Positions 25,907 to 38,163 are shown, numbered from the stretch's first letter. The stretch: 62,925 nucleotides of DNA from an uncultured Lachnospiraceae bacterium (GCA_902786365.1 CADACD010000016.1:1-62925), one strand, 5' to 3'. Program-made: numbers and translations. The notes: generated from the sequence alone by a model not told the origin.

Positions 25907-26282
25907 TACAGGAAAAGAACTGATTATTGGCGATATTATCTATTGTATTATTGGTGAGATAATCATTTTGATATTTGCAAATAGAAAATTGTATTGTTCC
26001 ATTGGATTTATCATAGGATTGATGATATCAATTTTTATGATTATCAACATGACAATAGCAATGGAGCAGGCGATGTGCTTTAACGAAAGTGGTGCGGATA
26101 AGCACATCAGAAAGACAACATTGGTAAGGATGTTGATTGTATTTGCTATGCTCGTTTTGGCAGGAGTTGCAGATGTTGGAAATATTGTAGCAACTGTCGC
26201 AGGTGTCATGGCATTGAAAGTATCGGCTTATATTCAGCCGTTTACTCATATATTATTCAATAAATTGAAAGAAGGAAGGTGA
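25872..26282 (+). CDS. atpI: ATP synthase subunit I-like protein
   Basis: A 136-residue hydrophobic protein with about four membrane segments, directly before subunit a, as expected of AtpI, a chaperone for c-ring assembly. The start at ATG 25872 lies inside the upstream gene and follows GAAGAGG. Sequence conservation in this family is low, so the call depends on topology and position. Confidence 0.7.
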   Translation: MKLLKSGIRLNDTGKELIIGDIIYCIIGEIIILIFANRKLYCSIGFIIGLMISIFMIINMTIAMEQAMCFNESGADKHIRKTTLVRMLIVFAMLVLAGVADVGNIVATVAGVMALKVSAYIQPFTHILFNKLKEGR

Positions 26283-26286
26283 GAAT

Positions 26287-27066
26287 GTGGGAAATGGAAT
26301 TGTTGGTGCTTCGTTTCATTTTATGAATACGAGTGCATTTGCGACTCTGCTTGAGACAACGTCTGATGAGCAGGAAAGCAGCGGTAGCTTTATGATTCAG
26401 CTGTTAAAGGAGTTCAAAATAGGTAATACTACATTACATATTACAACAACTCATGTCTGCCTTGCAATTGTTACAATAGTGTTGATGATATTCGCGCTGG
26501 TTGTCAATCATAAGGTAAAAACAACAAATGAAGATGAGCCGCCGGGAGTCCTACTAAACATTGCTGAGATAATTGTCGAAGCTGTGGATAACATGGTTCA
26601 GGGAATCATGGGAACAAATGCGAATAAATTTGTCAATTATATAGGGACATTATTCATGTTTGTACTGCTGTGTAATATTTCAGGTTTGTTTGGATTAAGA
26701 CCACCAACAGCGGATTATGGTATCACATTACCATTAGGTGTAATCACGTTTTGCTTAATACAATATAATGGTATGAAGGTAAATAAAGTAAACCACTTTA
26801 CGGATTTATTCAAACCTATATGGTTCTTATTCCCGATTAATTTAATTGGAGAGTTTGCTGTGCCATTATCGCTATCACTCCGTCTTTTCGGTAATGTAAT
26901 GTCAGGTACGGTTCTGATGGGACTGATTTACGGGCTTTTAAGACCGTTTTCGGTTGCATGGCCTTCAGTGCTACATATATACTTTGATATATTCTCAGGC
27001 TGTATACAGGCATATGTTATATGTATGTTGACAATGGTTTATATTACTGACAAAATAGGAGATTAA
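26287..27066 (+). CDS. atpB: ATP synthase F0 subunit a
   Basis: A 259-residue membrane protein forming the ion half-channels of the F0 motor. The essential Arg sits in SLSLRLFGNVMSG near residue 203. GTG 26287 follows AAGGAAGGTGAG, 4 bp after the stop of atpI. A 193-bp gap separates it from atpE. Confidence 0.92.
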   Translation: MGNGIVGASFHFMNTSAFATLLETTSDEQESSGSFMIQLLKEFKIGNTTLHITTTHVCLAIVTIVLMIFALVVNHKVKTTNEDEPPGVLLNIAEIIVEAVDNMVQGIMGTNANKFVNYIGTLFMFVLLCNISGLFGLRPPTADYGITLPLGVITFCLIQYNGMKVNKVNHFTDLFKPIWFLFPINLIGEFAVPLSLSLRLFGNVMSGTVLMGLIYGLLRPFSVAWPSVLHIYFDIFSGCIQAYVICMLTMVYITDKIGD

Positions 27067-27222
27067 ATGATAAAAGATACATATGATATATATTAGGAAA
27101 AGGTTAGGAAGAAATATATAATATAATATTGGAAAAAAGGTTAAACAGTAAATGCGAAATTTTTGATTGAAATAATTCAAGATCAAAAAATAGTGCATGA
27201 TTTATTATAAAAATTCATATGG

Positions 27223-27517
<295 letters not shown>

Positions 27518-27546
27518 AATTGCAAAGATAGAAAGGAGGCATAACC

Positions 27547-28068
27547 TTGTTTGGTGAACGCCTATTTGGGTTAGATGCGCAGACATTATTTGATGCAGCA
27601 GTGCTTTGTATCGACATGTTTGTTTTGTTTTTCTTTTTGTCCTATATGATGTTTAATCCTGTAAGGGATTTGCTTAACAGACGAAAGGCAAGGATTGAAA
27701 ATGACAAAAAGCAGGCAGAAGAAGATAAACTAAAAGCTGCAAAGCTTAAAGAAGAATATGAGGCAAGACTGAAAGATGTAGATAAAGAAGCAGAAAATAT
27801 TTTGAGTGAAACCAGACAGAAAGCTCTTAAAAACGGGGACAGAATCACAACCGAGGCAAAAGAGGAGGCGGACAGAATTATTGCACATGCCAAGTCAGAA
27901 GCTGAGCTTGAAAAGAAAAAGATTACTGACGAAGTGAAGAAAGAGATTATCGAAGTGGCAACGCTTATGGCAGGAAAGGTAGCAGCGGCTTCTGTAGATA
28001 AAAAGACACAGGAGGCACTTGTTGATGAAACATTAAGAGAGATAGGTGATAGTACATGGCTAAGCTAG
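27547..28068 (+). CDS. atpF: ATP synthase F0 subunit b
   Basis: A 173-residue stator protein: one N-terminal membrane segment (~15-38), then a long charged helix (from RRKARIENDKKQAEEDK on) that links F0 to the F1 crown. The start is TTG 27547 behind AAAGGAGG at 27532-27539. It overlaps atpH by 13 bp. Confidence 0.92.
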   Translation: MFGERLFGLDAQTLFDAAVLCIDMFVLFFFLSYMMFNPVRDLLNRRKARIENDKKQAEEDKLKAAKLKEEYEARLKDVDKEAENILSETRQKALKNGDRITTEAKEEADRIIAHAKSEAELEKKKITDEVKKEIIEVATLMAGKVAAASVDKKTQEALVDETLREIGDSTWLS

Positions 28069-28604
28069 TATCGAAGACATACGGTGATGCATTGTTTGAA
28101 CTGGCTCTTGAAGAGGATAAATTAGATACTCTGTTTGAGGAGTCTAAGGTTGTCAAAGATGTGTTTCAGAGTAATGATGAGCTTGTGAAGCTGCTGAATC
28201 ACCCTAAGATTAATAAAGAAGAGAAGATTAAGGTGATTGAAAATATTTTCGGTGGCAGGGCATCAAAGGATATTATCGGATTTTTAACCATTATAATCAA
28301 AAAAGAGAGACAGAAAGAAATAGTAAGCATTTTAGAATATTTTATTTCTGTTGTGAAAGAATACAAAAACATTGGAGTTGCATATGTTACAACAGCGTTT
28401 GAGCTTAGTGATGAAAAGAAGAAAAATATTGTTGATAAACTGATTGCAACAACGAAATATAATGAGATAGAAATGATTTATATTGTTGATGAGTCTATCA
28501 TTGGAGGAATGATTATCCGTATTGGTGACAGAGTTGTTGACAGCAGTATCAGAACGAAGATTGACAAGTTGTCAAGGGAACTGATGCAGCTGCATATTTC
28601 ATGA
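28056..28604 (+). CDS. atpH: ATP synthase F1 subunit delta
   Basis: A 182-residue stator protein on top of F1 that ties subunit b to the alpha subunits. The N-terminal helical bundle (KTYGDALFELALEE) and the C-terminal DESIIGGMIIRIGDRVVDSS motif are typical. It begins inside the end of atpF. A 176-bp gap, with a small AGTGC/GCACT hairpin at about 28661-28682, precedes atpA. Confidence 0.92.
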   Translation: MAKLVSKTYGDALFELALEEDKLDTLFEESKVVKDVFQSNDELVKLLNHPKINKEEKIKVIENIFGGRASKDIIGFLTIIIKKERQKEIVSILEYFISVVKEYKNIGVAYVTTAFELSDEKKKNIVDKLIATTKYNEIEMIYIVDESIIGGMIIRIGDRVVDSSIRTKIDKLSRELMQLHIS

Positions 28605-28780
28605 TATACTGTGAAGCATATGGTAAGAATAGAAATATGCTAAGAATGTAAAACTATGAAAGTGCTGTTATTTGACGGCACTGAAACTTAAATAAAATAT
28701 TTAAGAAACAAAAATTGGGCAATTATAATATTAGTATCAGTAAATATATTATATTGCCGGAAAGAAGGTAGGTTAGCTCG

Positions 28781-30286
28781 ATGAATTTAAAACCGGAAGA
28801 AATCAGTTCTGTAATTAAAGAACAGATACAAAAATATTCCACTGAGCTTGATGTATCAAACATCGGAACAGTTATCCAGGTAGCTGACGGAATTGCCAGA
28901 ATACATGGTCTTGAGAAGGCGATGCAGGGTGAGCTTCTTGAATTTCCGGGAGAGGTATACGGAATGGTACTTAATTTGGAAGAAGATAATGTAGGTGCCG
29001 TTCTTCTAGGAAATCAGAAGAATATTAACGAGGGCGATACTGTTAAATCTACAGGCAGAGTTGTTGAAGTGCCAGTTGGTGATGCAATGCTTGGTCGTGT
29101 AGTCAATGCACTTGGTCAGCCGGTAGACGGCAAAGGACCGATACATACAGAAAAGCGCAGACAGATAGAGAGAGTAGCGTCAGGTGTCATATCAAGAAAG
29201 TCGGTTGATACGCCACTTCAGACAGGTATCAAGGCAATTGATGCAATGGTTCCAATAGGAAGAGGACAGCGTGAGCTGATTATTGGCGACCGTCAGACAG
29301 GTAAGACAGCGATAGCTATCGATACAATTATTAATCAGAAAGACCAGAATGTAAAATGTATCTATGTGGCAATAGGACAGAAAGCGTCTACTGTTGCTAA
29401 TATTGTGAAGACATTAGAAGAATATGGTGCAATGGACTATACAACGATTGTTGTATCTACGGCCAGTGATTTAGCACCGCTTCAATATATCGCCCCTTAT
29501 TCAGGTTGTGCGATAGGTGAAGAATGGATGGAAAATGGAGAGGATGTATTAGTTGTATATGATGATTTGAGCAAACATGCAACTGCATACCGTACACTCT
29601 CACTGCTTCTTAGAAGACCGCCGGGACGTGAGGCATACCCTGGTGATGTATTCTATCTTCATTCAAGACTTCTGGAAAGAGCAGCAAGACTTTCCGATGA
29701 ACTTGGAGGAGGTTCGCTTACAGCACTTCCTATCATAGAGACACAGGCAGGAGATGTTTCGGCATATATTCCGACAAATGTGATATCGATAACAGACGGG
29801 CAGATATATCTTGAAACAGAGATGTTCAACGCTGGTTTCAGACCGGCGGTCAATGCAGGTCTTTCCGTATCACGAGTAGGTGGTGCCGCACAGATTAAAG
29901 CGATTAAGAAGTTAGCAGCACCAATTCGTGTTGAGCTTGCACAGTACAGGGAACTGGCAGCTTTTTCACAATTTGGTTCAGAACTTGATGCCGATACACA
30001 AGAAAAACTGGAACAGGGTGAAAGAATCAAAGAGATGCTCAAGCAGAATCAGTACAATACCATGCCTGTACAGTACCAGGTAATTATCATATATGCGGCA
30101 ACAAGAAAGCTTCTTTTAGATATACCGGTAGACCAGATACTGATATTTGAAAAGGAATTATTTGAGTTTATTGACACAAAATATCCGGAGATACCGGCAA
30201 GTATTGTGGAGACAAAAGAACTGACAGAAGAGACAGAAGAAAAATTAAAGACAGCGATTGAGAAATTTAAAGAAGATTTTAAATAG
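28781..30286 (+). CDS. atpA: ATP synthase F1 subunit alpha
   Basis: A 501-residue non-catalytic nucleotide-binding subunit. P-loop GDRQTGKTA near residue 169 and the [12 protein letters not shown] and [13 protein letters not shown] segments are diagnostic. ATG 28781 is preceded by GAAGGTAGG. The length is normal. Confidence 0.96.
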   Translation: MNLKPEEISSVIKEQIQKYSTELDVSNIGTVIQVADGIARIHGLEKAMQGELLEFPGEVYGMVLNLEEDNVGAVLLGNQKNINEGDTVKSTGRVVEVPVGDAMLGRVVNALGQPVDGKGPIHTEKRRQIERVASGVISRKSVDTPLQTGIKAIDAMVPIGRGQRELIIGDRQTGKTAIAIDTIINQKDQNVKCIYVAIGQKASTVANIVKTLEEYGAMDYTTIVVSTASDLAPLQYIAPYSGCAIGEEWMENGEDVLVVYDDLSKHATAYRTLSLLLRRPPGREAYPGDVFYLHSRLLERAARLSDELGGGSLTALPIIETQAGDVSAYIPTNVISITDGQIYLETEMFNAGFRPAVNAGLSVSRVGGAAQIKAIKKLAAPIRVELAQYRELAAFSQFGSELDADTQEKLEQGERIKEMLKQNQYNTMPVQYQVIIIYAATRKLLLDIPVDQILIFEKELFEFIDTKYPEIPASIVETKELTEETEEKLKTAIEKFKEDFK

Positions 30287-30373
30287 AATGTTAAAAAGAG
30301 TATCTGTTCAGATGAAGAAAAATTGATGGAACATGTTGAGCAGAGATAAAAATAGATATTGAGGTGATAAGTC

Positions 30374-31237
30374 ATGGCGTCAATGAGAGATATTCAGAGA
30401 CGTAAGGTAAGTGTGCAGAGTACAGAGCAGATTACAAAAGCTATGAAGCTTGTAGCAACGGTAAAACTGCAAAAGGCAAGGTCGCGCGCAGAACAGGCAA
30501 AACCGTATTTCGATGCGATGTACCGCACTGTTCAGTCTATCATCAAGCGTTCAGGAGATATTAACCATAAATATTTAAATTCGGATGAAGATAAAAAGAA
30601 GGCTGTCATAGTAATTACAGGTAACAGAGGGCTTGCGGGAGGTTACAACAATAATGTGACAAAACTATTGACAAAGGATGAGAATTTTTCAGCCGACAAA
30701 ACAGTAGTGTATGTTATTGGAAAAAAAGGTAAAGAGACACTTGAAAGAAATGGTTATGATATAAAGAGTGACTATTCCGAGGTGGTCAATGAGCCTATGT
30801 ACCGTGATGCGATGGAGATATGTGAAGAAATACTGAAGGCATTTGAGAACGGTGAATTTGGTGAATTGTATATCGCCTATACTGTATTTAAAAATACAGT
30901 AAGCCATATCCCGACAATGTTAAAGGTACTTCCGGTATCGAAAGAGGCAAGAGAAGAATTGTCTGATGAGAGTAAACTCATACTGATGAATTATGAACCG
31001 GGAGAGGAACAAGCACTTGATTTCATCATTCCAAAGTATGTCACAAGCCTGATTTATGGTGCTTTGATAGAGGCAGTTGCGAGTGAGAACGGAGCCAGAA
31101 TGTCAGCGATGGATTCTGCTACAAGCAATGCTGATGAGATGATAGAAGAGCTGTCACTTTTGTATAACAGGGCAAGACAGAGCTCGATTACACAGGAATT
31201 GACAGAAATTATAGCTGGAGCTGAGGCAATCAGCTGA
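30374..31237 (+). CDS. atpG: ATP synthase F1 subunit gamma
   Basis: A 287-residue central stalk protein. The N-terminal helix (RDIQRRKVSVQSTEQITKAM), the TGNRGLAGGYN core and the C-terminal NRARQSSITQELTEIIAGAE helix that turns inside the alpha3beta3 ring are all present. ATG 30374 follows TTGAGGTGAT. Confidence 0.95.
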   Translation: MASMRDIQRRKVSVQSTEQITKAMKLVATVKLQKARSRAEQAKPYFDAMYRTVQSIIKRSGDINHKYLNSDEDKKKAVIVITGNRGLAGGYNNNVTKLLTKDENFSADKTVVYVIGKKGKETLERNGYDIKSDYSEVVNEPMYRDAMEICEEILKAFENGEFGELYIAYTVFKNTVSHIPTMLKVLPVSKEAREELSDESKLILMNYEPGEEQALDFIIPKYVTSLIYGALIEAVASENGARMSAMDSATSNADEMIEELSLLYNRARQSSITQELTEIIAGAEAIS

Positions 31238-31321
31238 TAGAGATATGAAATGAATAATTAGCAGTAATAGATGACAATAAGTCAGAAGAGGTAACAAGAA
31301 ATTCGTATAAGAAAGGAATAA

Positions 31322-32758
<1,437 letters not shown>

Positions 32759-32842
32759 GGTACTATTCATAAATCAGAGAATATTGTGATAGTAATACAT
32801 AATGATTTTACATTATCATGTCGGGAGAAAGGAAGATAGTGT

Positions 32843-33253
32843 ATGGAAGATAATTTGTTTGATTTAGAGATTATTTCGCCTGAACGTGATTTCTATGAAG
32901 GGAAGGCGGCATTTGTTGAAATGACAACTACTGAGGGCAATATAGGCGTATATAAAATGCATATTCCTGTTACCTGCATGCTGGTGCCGGGAATGGTAAA
33001 GATATATGAGGAAAGTCCAAACAGTGAGCCTAAAAAAGCCATCATACATGGAGGATTCGTGGAAATCCTAAGAAAACGTGTAAGAATTATAGCAGAGATT
33101 GCCGAATGGCCGGAAGAGATAGATATCAATAGGGCAGAAGAGGCAAGAATCAGGGCAGAGCGAAGAATAGAAGAAGGCGGTAACGGAGTTGATATTGGCA
33201 GAGCAGAAGCGGCACTTAGACGTTCACTTGCCAGAATTAATGCACTTAAATAA
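32843..33253 (+). CDS. atpC: ATP synthase F1 subunit epsilon
   Basis: A 136-residue subunit with an N-terminal beta sandwich and a C-terminal helical hairpin rich in Arg/Glu/Ala (DINRAEEARIRAERRIEE) that can act as a brake on hydrolysis. ATG 32843 follows AGAAAGGAAGA. Last gene of the operon; a long terminator follows. Confidence 0.92.
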   Translation: MEDNLFDLEIISPERDFYEGKAAFVEMTTTEGNIGVYKMHIPVTCMLVPGMVKIYEESPNSEPKKAIIHGGFVEILRKRVRIIAEIAEWPEEIDINRAEEARIRAERRIEEGGNGVDIGRAEAALRRSLARINALK

Positions 33254-33281
33254 AATGATACCAGGGTCAAAAGGTTCATAA

Positions 33282-33353
33282 AAACAGATACCTGACAGGT
33301 TAAGCCAGTTGTAGTAACGCTGGCATTAAACCTATCAGGTATCTGTTTATTTA
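33282..33353 (+). terminator. Terminator of the atp operon
   Basis: AAACAGATACCTGACAGGTT (33282-33301) pairs with AACCTATCAGGTATCTGTTT (33329-33348) with one mismatch, around an inner GCCAG/CTGGC helix. The T-rich tail TTATTTA follows. One of the longest stems in the window. Confidence 0.88.
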
Positions 33354-33445
33354 TATCTTGCTATTTTAAACCTACAATGGTAAAATTGATAACATATGAA
33401 TTATCATTATAGTAACTAAAAATTTGGCAGACAGAAAGGATAAAC

Positions 33446-33925
33446 ATGGATTCGAGAGTTACATTTAAAGAGATTATAGTGATGTGTCTTGTGATAACAT
33501 CATTTACAGTGACAGGAATTATGATTATAAATGAAAATTACAAGATTGCTTTGATATCATTGTGTATCACCTCACTTTGCGTGCTTATCATGTTTTTGAT
33601 GATTGCGTCGGCAGAGGAAGACAGAATACTTGATATGACCAATCCCAATTTAAAAAATCCCGCAAGAAAAAGGTCAAACAGCAAAAAGAAAGTATCAGGC
33701 AGCATAGATTTTTCTGTCAATAAAAATGAAAAAACGGCAGGGGCATCAGGTAATGGAAAGAGAAGAAAGAATGGTGCACAAATAAATAAGAACAGCTATG
33801 AAAATAGTTATAAGATGCAGGATATGGATGGAGATTTCTATGAATCAGTTGGAAATATGCGTGTATACAAAAGGGGAGAAAAAATAGAACTGCATAATGA
33901 TGAGGAGGATGAGAATTTTGAGTAA
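33446..33925 (+). CDS. Small membrane protein with basic/acidic tail, unknown
   Basis: A 159-residue protein: two membrane segments (~9-28 and 33-54), then a soluble tail with a basic stretch (PARKRSNSKKK) and a very acidic end. I recognise no family. The ATG follows AGAAAGGATAA. It overlaps the SH3-domain gene by 8 bp, so the two are coupled and probably work together at the membrane. Confidence 0.7.
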   Translation: MDSRVTFKEIIVMCLVITSFTVTGIMIINENYKIALISLCITSLCVLIMFLMIASAEEDRILDMTNPNLKNPARKRSNSKKKVSGSIDFSVNKNEKTAGASGNGKRRKNGAQINKNSYENSYKMQDMDGDFYESVGNMRVYKRGEKIELHNDEEDENFE

Positions 33926-34547
33926 AAAGAGTTTTATACTGTTAGCATTAATCATCAATTTAACGATATGCATCACATTATGTATCGTATTATTTACCGG
34001 AACTGCCGGAAAAATCGCAGAAAATAATATTAAAGATGAAGGCAAAGAAAACAGCGAAAATATACAAGAGAATATTCCGGATGAAAAGGAGAGCACTTCA
34101 GAGAGACCAAGTAATCAGGCAATTGTCAATATAGAGGATGCCACAATTCCGGAAGAAGAAAATAGTGATAATGCAGACAGCACTGGAGAAAATGGCAGTG
34201 AATCCATTGTTGAGATGCAGGTAGAAACTGACACAATACCATATAATTATAAAAATGATAATGAAGAAATGGCAAATGACATTGATCATCAAAGTGAAAA
34301 TGCACAGACAGGTATTGTTGAGGATGAAACAGAGACAGTTGAAGTGACCGGAACACTTGCCTATCTTAGAGGCGGCTGTAATATTCGTTCTTACAGAAAT
34401 GTTGCTGACAATATTATAGGTTATGCAAGTGAAGGACAGACTTACAGAATTGAACCGTCACAGTGTACAGCAAGCTGGGTTGCAATATACGTTGATGATA
34501 CGACAATCGGCTATATTGCAGCGGATTTTTGTCATATTGAAAACTAG
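33918..34547 (+). CDS. Membrane-anchored SH3-domain protein
   Basis: The frame has ATG codons at 33897, 33900 and 33909, but GAGGAGG at 33902-33908 selects TTG 33918, giving about 209 residues. An N-terminal membrane anchor (~3-25) is followed by a long acidic, disordered linker and a C-terminal bacterial SH3 domain of ~65 residues (AYLRGGCNIRSYRN onward). Such domains bind cell-wall peptides. It overlaps the end of the upstream gene by 8 bp. Confidence 0.75.
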   Translation: MSKKSFILLALIINLTICITLCIVLFTGTAGKIAENNIKDEGKENSENIQENIPDEKESTSERPSNQAIVNIEDATIPEEENSDNADSTGENGSESIVEMQVETDTIPYNYKNDNEEMANDIDHQSENAQTGIVEDETETVEVTGTLAYLRGGCNIRSYRNVADNIIGYASEGQTYRIEPSQCTASWVAIYVDDTTIGYIAADFCHIEN

Positions 34548-34604
34548 TATCATTCATTTACAACTAACTGTTTGAATTGTATATTATATGAGGAGAAGAG
34601 GGAG

Positions 34605-36329
34605 ATGTTGCGAAAAGTAAAGGACTTTTTAGGGTGGCTGTTGATTCGTGATAAAGCTCTAAAATGGATATTGAAGACAATAGGAAGAGTAAAATGGTTA
34701 ATTTATATTATCATGGTTTTACAGATTATTTCATCGGCAGTAGGGATAGGGATGACATGGTTCTTTAAAGAAATGATAGATGGTGCTGTGACAGGAAACA
34801 GACATAAATTCCTGATATACGCAGGCTGTCTGATTGGTGTCATCATTGTCTGGGCTGTTGTGGGAGCGGCGAACCGGTATTTGAAAGAATACGGAAAAGG
34901 GGCAGCTGAAAACAGATTAAAGGAAAAGCTGTTCTTAAATATTTTGGAAAAAGAATATGCATCTGTTACATCAGTTCATTCAGGAGAATGGATGAGCCGG
35001 CTTACAACAGATGCGGAGCTTGTGGCAGATGGGATAATGTCAATTATTCCGGAGGTTGTGGGGATGATCATAAAACTTATTGGTGCGGTAATTATGATTA
35101 TCATACTCCTTCCACAGATTTCAGCCGGTATCATAGCATGCGGAATTACATTATGCAGTATGACATATCTGTTTAGAAAGAGAATAAAGGAACTTCATAA
35201 AAAGCAGAGAGAAACGGATGGAAATGTCAGAGTATATATGCTCGACAGGCTTACAAATCTGTTGATTGTTCATTCTTTTGCGAAAGAAAAGAGTATTGGA
35301 AACGAATCTGAAAAACATCTGAAAGATTACCTTTCGATAAGAATGAGAAAAAGTAATTTTTCAAACGTATGCAACACAGGATTTGCAGTGCTGATGAACA
35401 GTGCCTATATAGGAGGCGGAATCTATTGTGGGTATCAGATTCTGAATCAGAGGATGACCTATGGAACATTGTTTGCGGTTGTTCAGCTTGTGGGACAGAT
35501 TCAGTCACCATTTGCCAATATTTCAGGTTATCTTCCAAAATATTATGCGATGCTTGCAAGTGCAGAGAGGCTGATGGAATCAGAAGAATGGAATACAGTA
35601 TATGATGACACTGTATTGTCTGATAAAGAAACTAATGAATTTTATACAAAACAGTTTAAAGGAATCAAACTTAAAAATGCAACATTTTCTTATAAGGATA
35701 ACAATGAAAATGTAATCGAAAATATGTCGTTGAATATTGAAAAAGGTGAATATGTGGCAATTACGGGTACTTCCGGCTGTGGGAAGAGTACGATGTTAAA
35801 ACTGATGATGAATCTATACCCGCTTGATAAAGGAGAATGTGTTCTTGACACAATTGATGGAGAAGTGGAGATGACAGCTGCATACAGAAGTATTTTTGCA
35901 TATGTTCCACAGGGAAATCAGCTTATGCAGGGAAGTATCAGAGAGATTATTGCGTTCTCAAATGAAGAGAAAATGAAAGATACAAAAGGGATACAAAAAG
36001 CATTAGAGATAGCATGTGCAAAAGAGTTTGTGATGAAACTGCAAGCTGGAATTGATGCGATGCTCGGCGAAGGGGGAAGAGGACTTTCAGAAGGGCAGAT
36101 GCAGAGAATCGCAATTGCAAGGGCGGTATATTCTGGAAATCCGGTACTGTTGTTTGATGAGGCGACAAGCTCTCTCGATGAACAGACAGAGAAAAAAGTG
36201 CTTCATAATATAAGAAAAATGACAGATAAGACGGTTGTGATTGTAACTCATAGAATGTCTGTTCTTGACATATGCAATAGAGAAGTACATATGTCATCAA
36301 AAGGAATCAGGGTCAATGAAATAGAATAA
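34605..36329 (+). CDS. ABC exporter, fused membrane and ATPase domains
   Basis: A 574-residue half-transporter (ABCB/MsbA-like). The frame opens at 34572, but GAGGG before ATG 34605 fixes the start. Six membrane segments span residues ~20-310. The nucleotide-binding domain has Walker A GTSGCGKST, signature LSEGQMQRIAIARA (LSEGQ instead of LSGGQ) and Walker B VLLFDEATSSLDE, plus the switch His in VTHRM. It would work as a homodimer. The nucleotidyltransferase-fold gene follows 30 bp later, so a small product made or modified locally may be the cargo. Confidence 0.9.
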   Translation: MLRKVKDFLGWLLIRDKALKWILKTIGRVKWLIYIIMVLQIISSAVGIGMTWFFKEMIDGAVTGNRHKFLIYAGCLIGVIIVWAVVGAANRYLKEYGKGAAENRLKEKLFLNILEKEYASVTSVHSGEWMSRLTTDAELVADGIMSIIPEVVGMIIKLIGAVIMIIILLPQISAGIIACGITLCSMTYLFRKRIKELHKKQRETDGNVRVYMLDRLTNLLIVHSFAKEKSIGNESEKHLKDYLSIRMRKSNFSNVCNTGFAVLMNSAYIGGGIYCGYQILNQRMTYGTLFAVVQLVGQIQSPFANISGYLPKYYAMLASAERLMESEEWNTVYDDTVLSDKETNEFYTKQFKGIKLKNATFSYKDNNENVIENMSLNIEKGEYVAITGTSGCGKSTMLKLMMNLYPLDKGECVLDTIDGEVEMTAAYRSIFAYVPQGNQLMQGSIREIIAFSNEEKMKDTKGIQKALEIACAKEFVMKLQAGIDAMLGEGGRGLSEGQMQRIAIARAVYSGNPVLLFDEATSSLDEQTEKKVLHNIRKMTDKTVVIVTHRMSVLDICNREVHMSSKGIRVNEIE

Positions 36330-36359
36330 TCAAAGAAATACATTGTGCAGAGGTGTAAA

Positions 36360-37541
36360 ATGAATAAAAATGAAGCGTTAATTTATTTGATTTCATGTAG
36401 TATGAATGAGATACAGCCTGATGAAGAAATCATTAGTGATATTGATATTGCAGCAGTTATCAAGTATGCACAGTCTCATTCAACAGGAGTTGCAGCTGCA
36501 GCAGCATTAAAGAATTCAAAACCATTTCAGGAAGAGAAAATGGATAAAGAGTCTGTTAAACTGATTCATTCAGTGATTCATTCTGCCATGTACAGATATA
36601 TTTTGTTTGATGAGGAGAGAAGAAAAGTAGTCGCCTTTATGGAAGATCACAAAATAAAATATATGCCGTTAAAGGGGATATTACTTAAAGAACTTTATCC
36701 GACCTTTGGTATGAGAGAAATGGCAGATAATGATATCTTCTATGACAAGAAATACCAGAATGAATTGTGCAGTTTTTTTGAAAAAGAAGGATATACGGTA
36801 AGCAGTGTTGGTAAGTCAATTCATGATGTGTATACGAAAAAGCCATTCTTTAATTTCGAGATGCATACAGAATTATTTTCAAAATACATCAATGAAAAAG
36901 TGGCAGAGTATTACAGTGAACTTTTTACAAAGCTTGAAAAAGATGATGACAGCCGGTACGGATATCATTTTTCGAAAGAGGACTTCTATGTTTATATGAT
37001 AATTCATTCCTATAAGCATTTTAAAGTAAAAGGAACCGGTATCAGGAGTCTTATGGATATCTATATTTACAATAAGACATATAGAGAAGCACTTGACAGA
37101 GCATATATAGAACATGAGCTAAGCCGGTTTAAGATGTCAGGCTATGAGAAAAAAATGAGAAATCTGGCATATATGGTATTGGAAAATCCGGACACGTGCC
37201 TTAGCAATATAGAGATTATGAGTGATAAAGATAAAAAAATACTTGAGTATATATTGGGTTCCGGAACATATGGAAATTATAAAAATAAAGTTGATAATGA
37301 TATAAGAAATTATCAAAAGAAACAAAATAATCAATCAAGAAACAGTTTAAGAATGAAAGCAGGATATTTTTTATCTAAAGTATTTCCTAAAATGGAATTT
37401 TATGAACATCATTATCCAATAGCGTATAAGATCAAGATATTGATTCCGTTTGTGATGATAGGGAGGATTTTCAGAATTATTTTGTTTGACAGACAAAAGC
37501 TTATCGTTGAATGCAAAGAGATTCATAGGAATTTTAAATAG
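36360..37541 (+). CDS. Nucleotidyltransferase-fold protein (PF14907-like)
   Basis: The frame begins at 36345; AGAGGTG supports ATG 36360 (393 residues). The segment MPLKGILLKELYPTFGMREMADNDIFY near residue 100 matches the core of the NTP_transf_5 family, with the acidic DND pair expected to bind metal. The C-terminal half is helical and basic. Members of this family often sit beside ABC exporters and in some lasso-peptide gene sets, where the role is poorly understood. No precursor peptide or cyclase is visible here. Confidence 0.7.
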   Translation: MNKNEALIYLISCSMNEIQPDEEIISDIDIAAVIKYAQSHSTGVAAAAALKNSKPFQEEKMDKESVKLIHSVIHSAMYRYILFDEERRKVVAFMEDHKIKYMPLKGILLKELYPTFGMREMADNDIFYDKKYQNELCSFFEKEGYTVSSVGKSIHDVYTKKPFFNFEMHTELFSKYINEKVAEYYSELFTKLEKDDDSRYGYHFSKEDFYVYMIIHSYKHFKVKGTGIRSLMDIYIYNKTYREALDRAYIEHELSRFKMSGYEKKMRNLAYMVLENPDTCLSNIEIMSDKDKKILEYILGSGTYGNYKNKVDNDIRNYQKKQNNQSRNSLRMKAGYFLSKVFPKMEFYEHHYPIAYKIKILIPFVMIGRIFRIILFDRQKLIVECKEIHRNFK

Positions 37542-37657
37542 AGTATTATGTCAGGAGAGTAATAGAAAATAAGAAAATAAGCAGGAAAAATAATAGGAAT
37601 ATTTTTTAGTGGTGTGCATACATTATTATAAGCATATGTAAATGGCAGGAAATGAAT

Positions 37658-38131
37658 ATGAGTTTTTCTAAAAGAATTGAAAATGCCATAACCAGAAAGA
37701 CAAATGATAAAATAATATTAATGATTCTGTTGATATGTATGTGTATTGTAATGTGTGGAATTTTTTGCTCATGCAGTATTACAGGTGCTTCAAAAGAAAA
37801 TGAGAGTGATAAAGAAGATGTAGAGTTTGATATTGTATCGGATGAAAAATTGCCGTCAGAGCTGAAGGAAATTATTAATGAACGAAAAGAAAAATTGTTT
37901 AAGACGACATTTGAGGATGGTGGCGATTTATATATTGTTGTCGGATATGGAAAACAGCCAACAGGAGGATACAGTATCAAAGTGAATGAACTTTATGAAA
38001 CAAATAATGGATTATACATAAAAACAGAATTTATGGGACCTTCCAAAAGTGAGACAGTTACACAGGCAGTTTCGTATCCATATATTGTTGTTAAGACAAA
38101 ATATTCAGATAAGCCGGTGGTATTCGGGTAG
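37658..38131 (+). CDS. Lipoprotein with PrcB C-terminal-like domain
   Basis: About 157 residues. ATG 37652 and 37658 are both possible behind GCAGGAA; the second has better spacing. A hydrophobic segment ends in CGIFCSCS, a probable lipobox. The C-terminal half (YGKQPTGGYSIKVNELYE, then PYIVVKTKYSDKPVVF) matches the PrcB C-terminal domain, known from a treponeme protease-regulating subunit. Partner unknown. Confidence 0.72.
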   Translation: MSFSKRIENAITRKTNDKIILMILLICMCIVMCGIFCSCSITGASKENESDKEDVEFDIVSDEKLPSELKEIINERKEKLFKTTFEDGGDLYIVVGYGKQPTGGYSIKVNELYETNNGLYIKTEFMGPSKSETVTQAVSYPYIVVKTKYSDKPVVFG

Positions 38132-38163
38132 TAAGTCACTATACAGATAAAGTGATATTTCGA

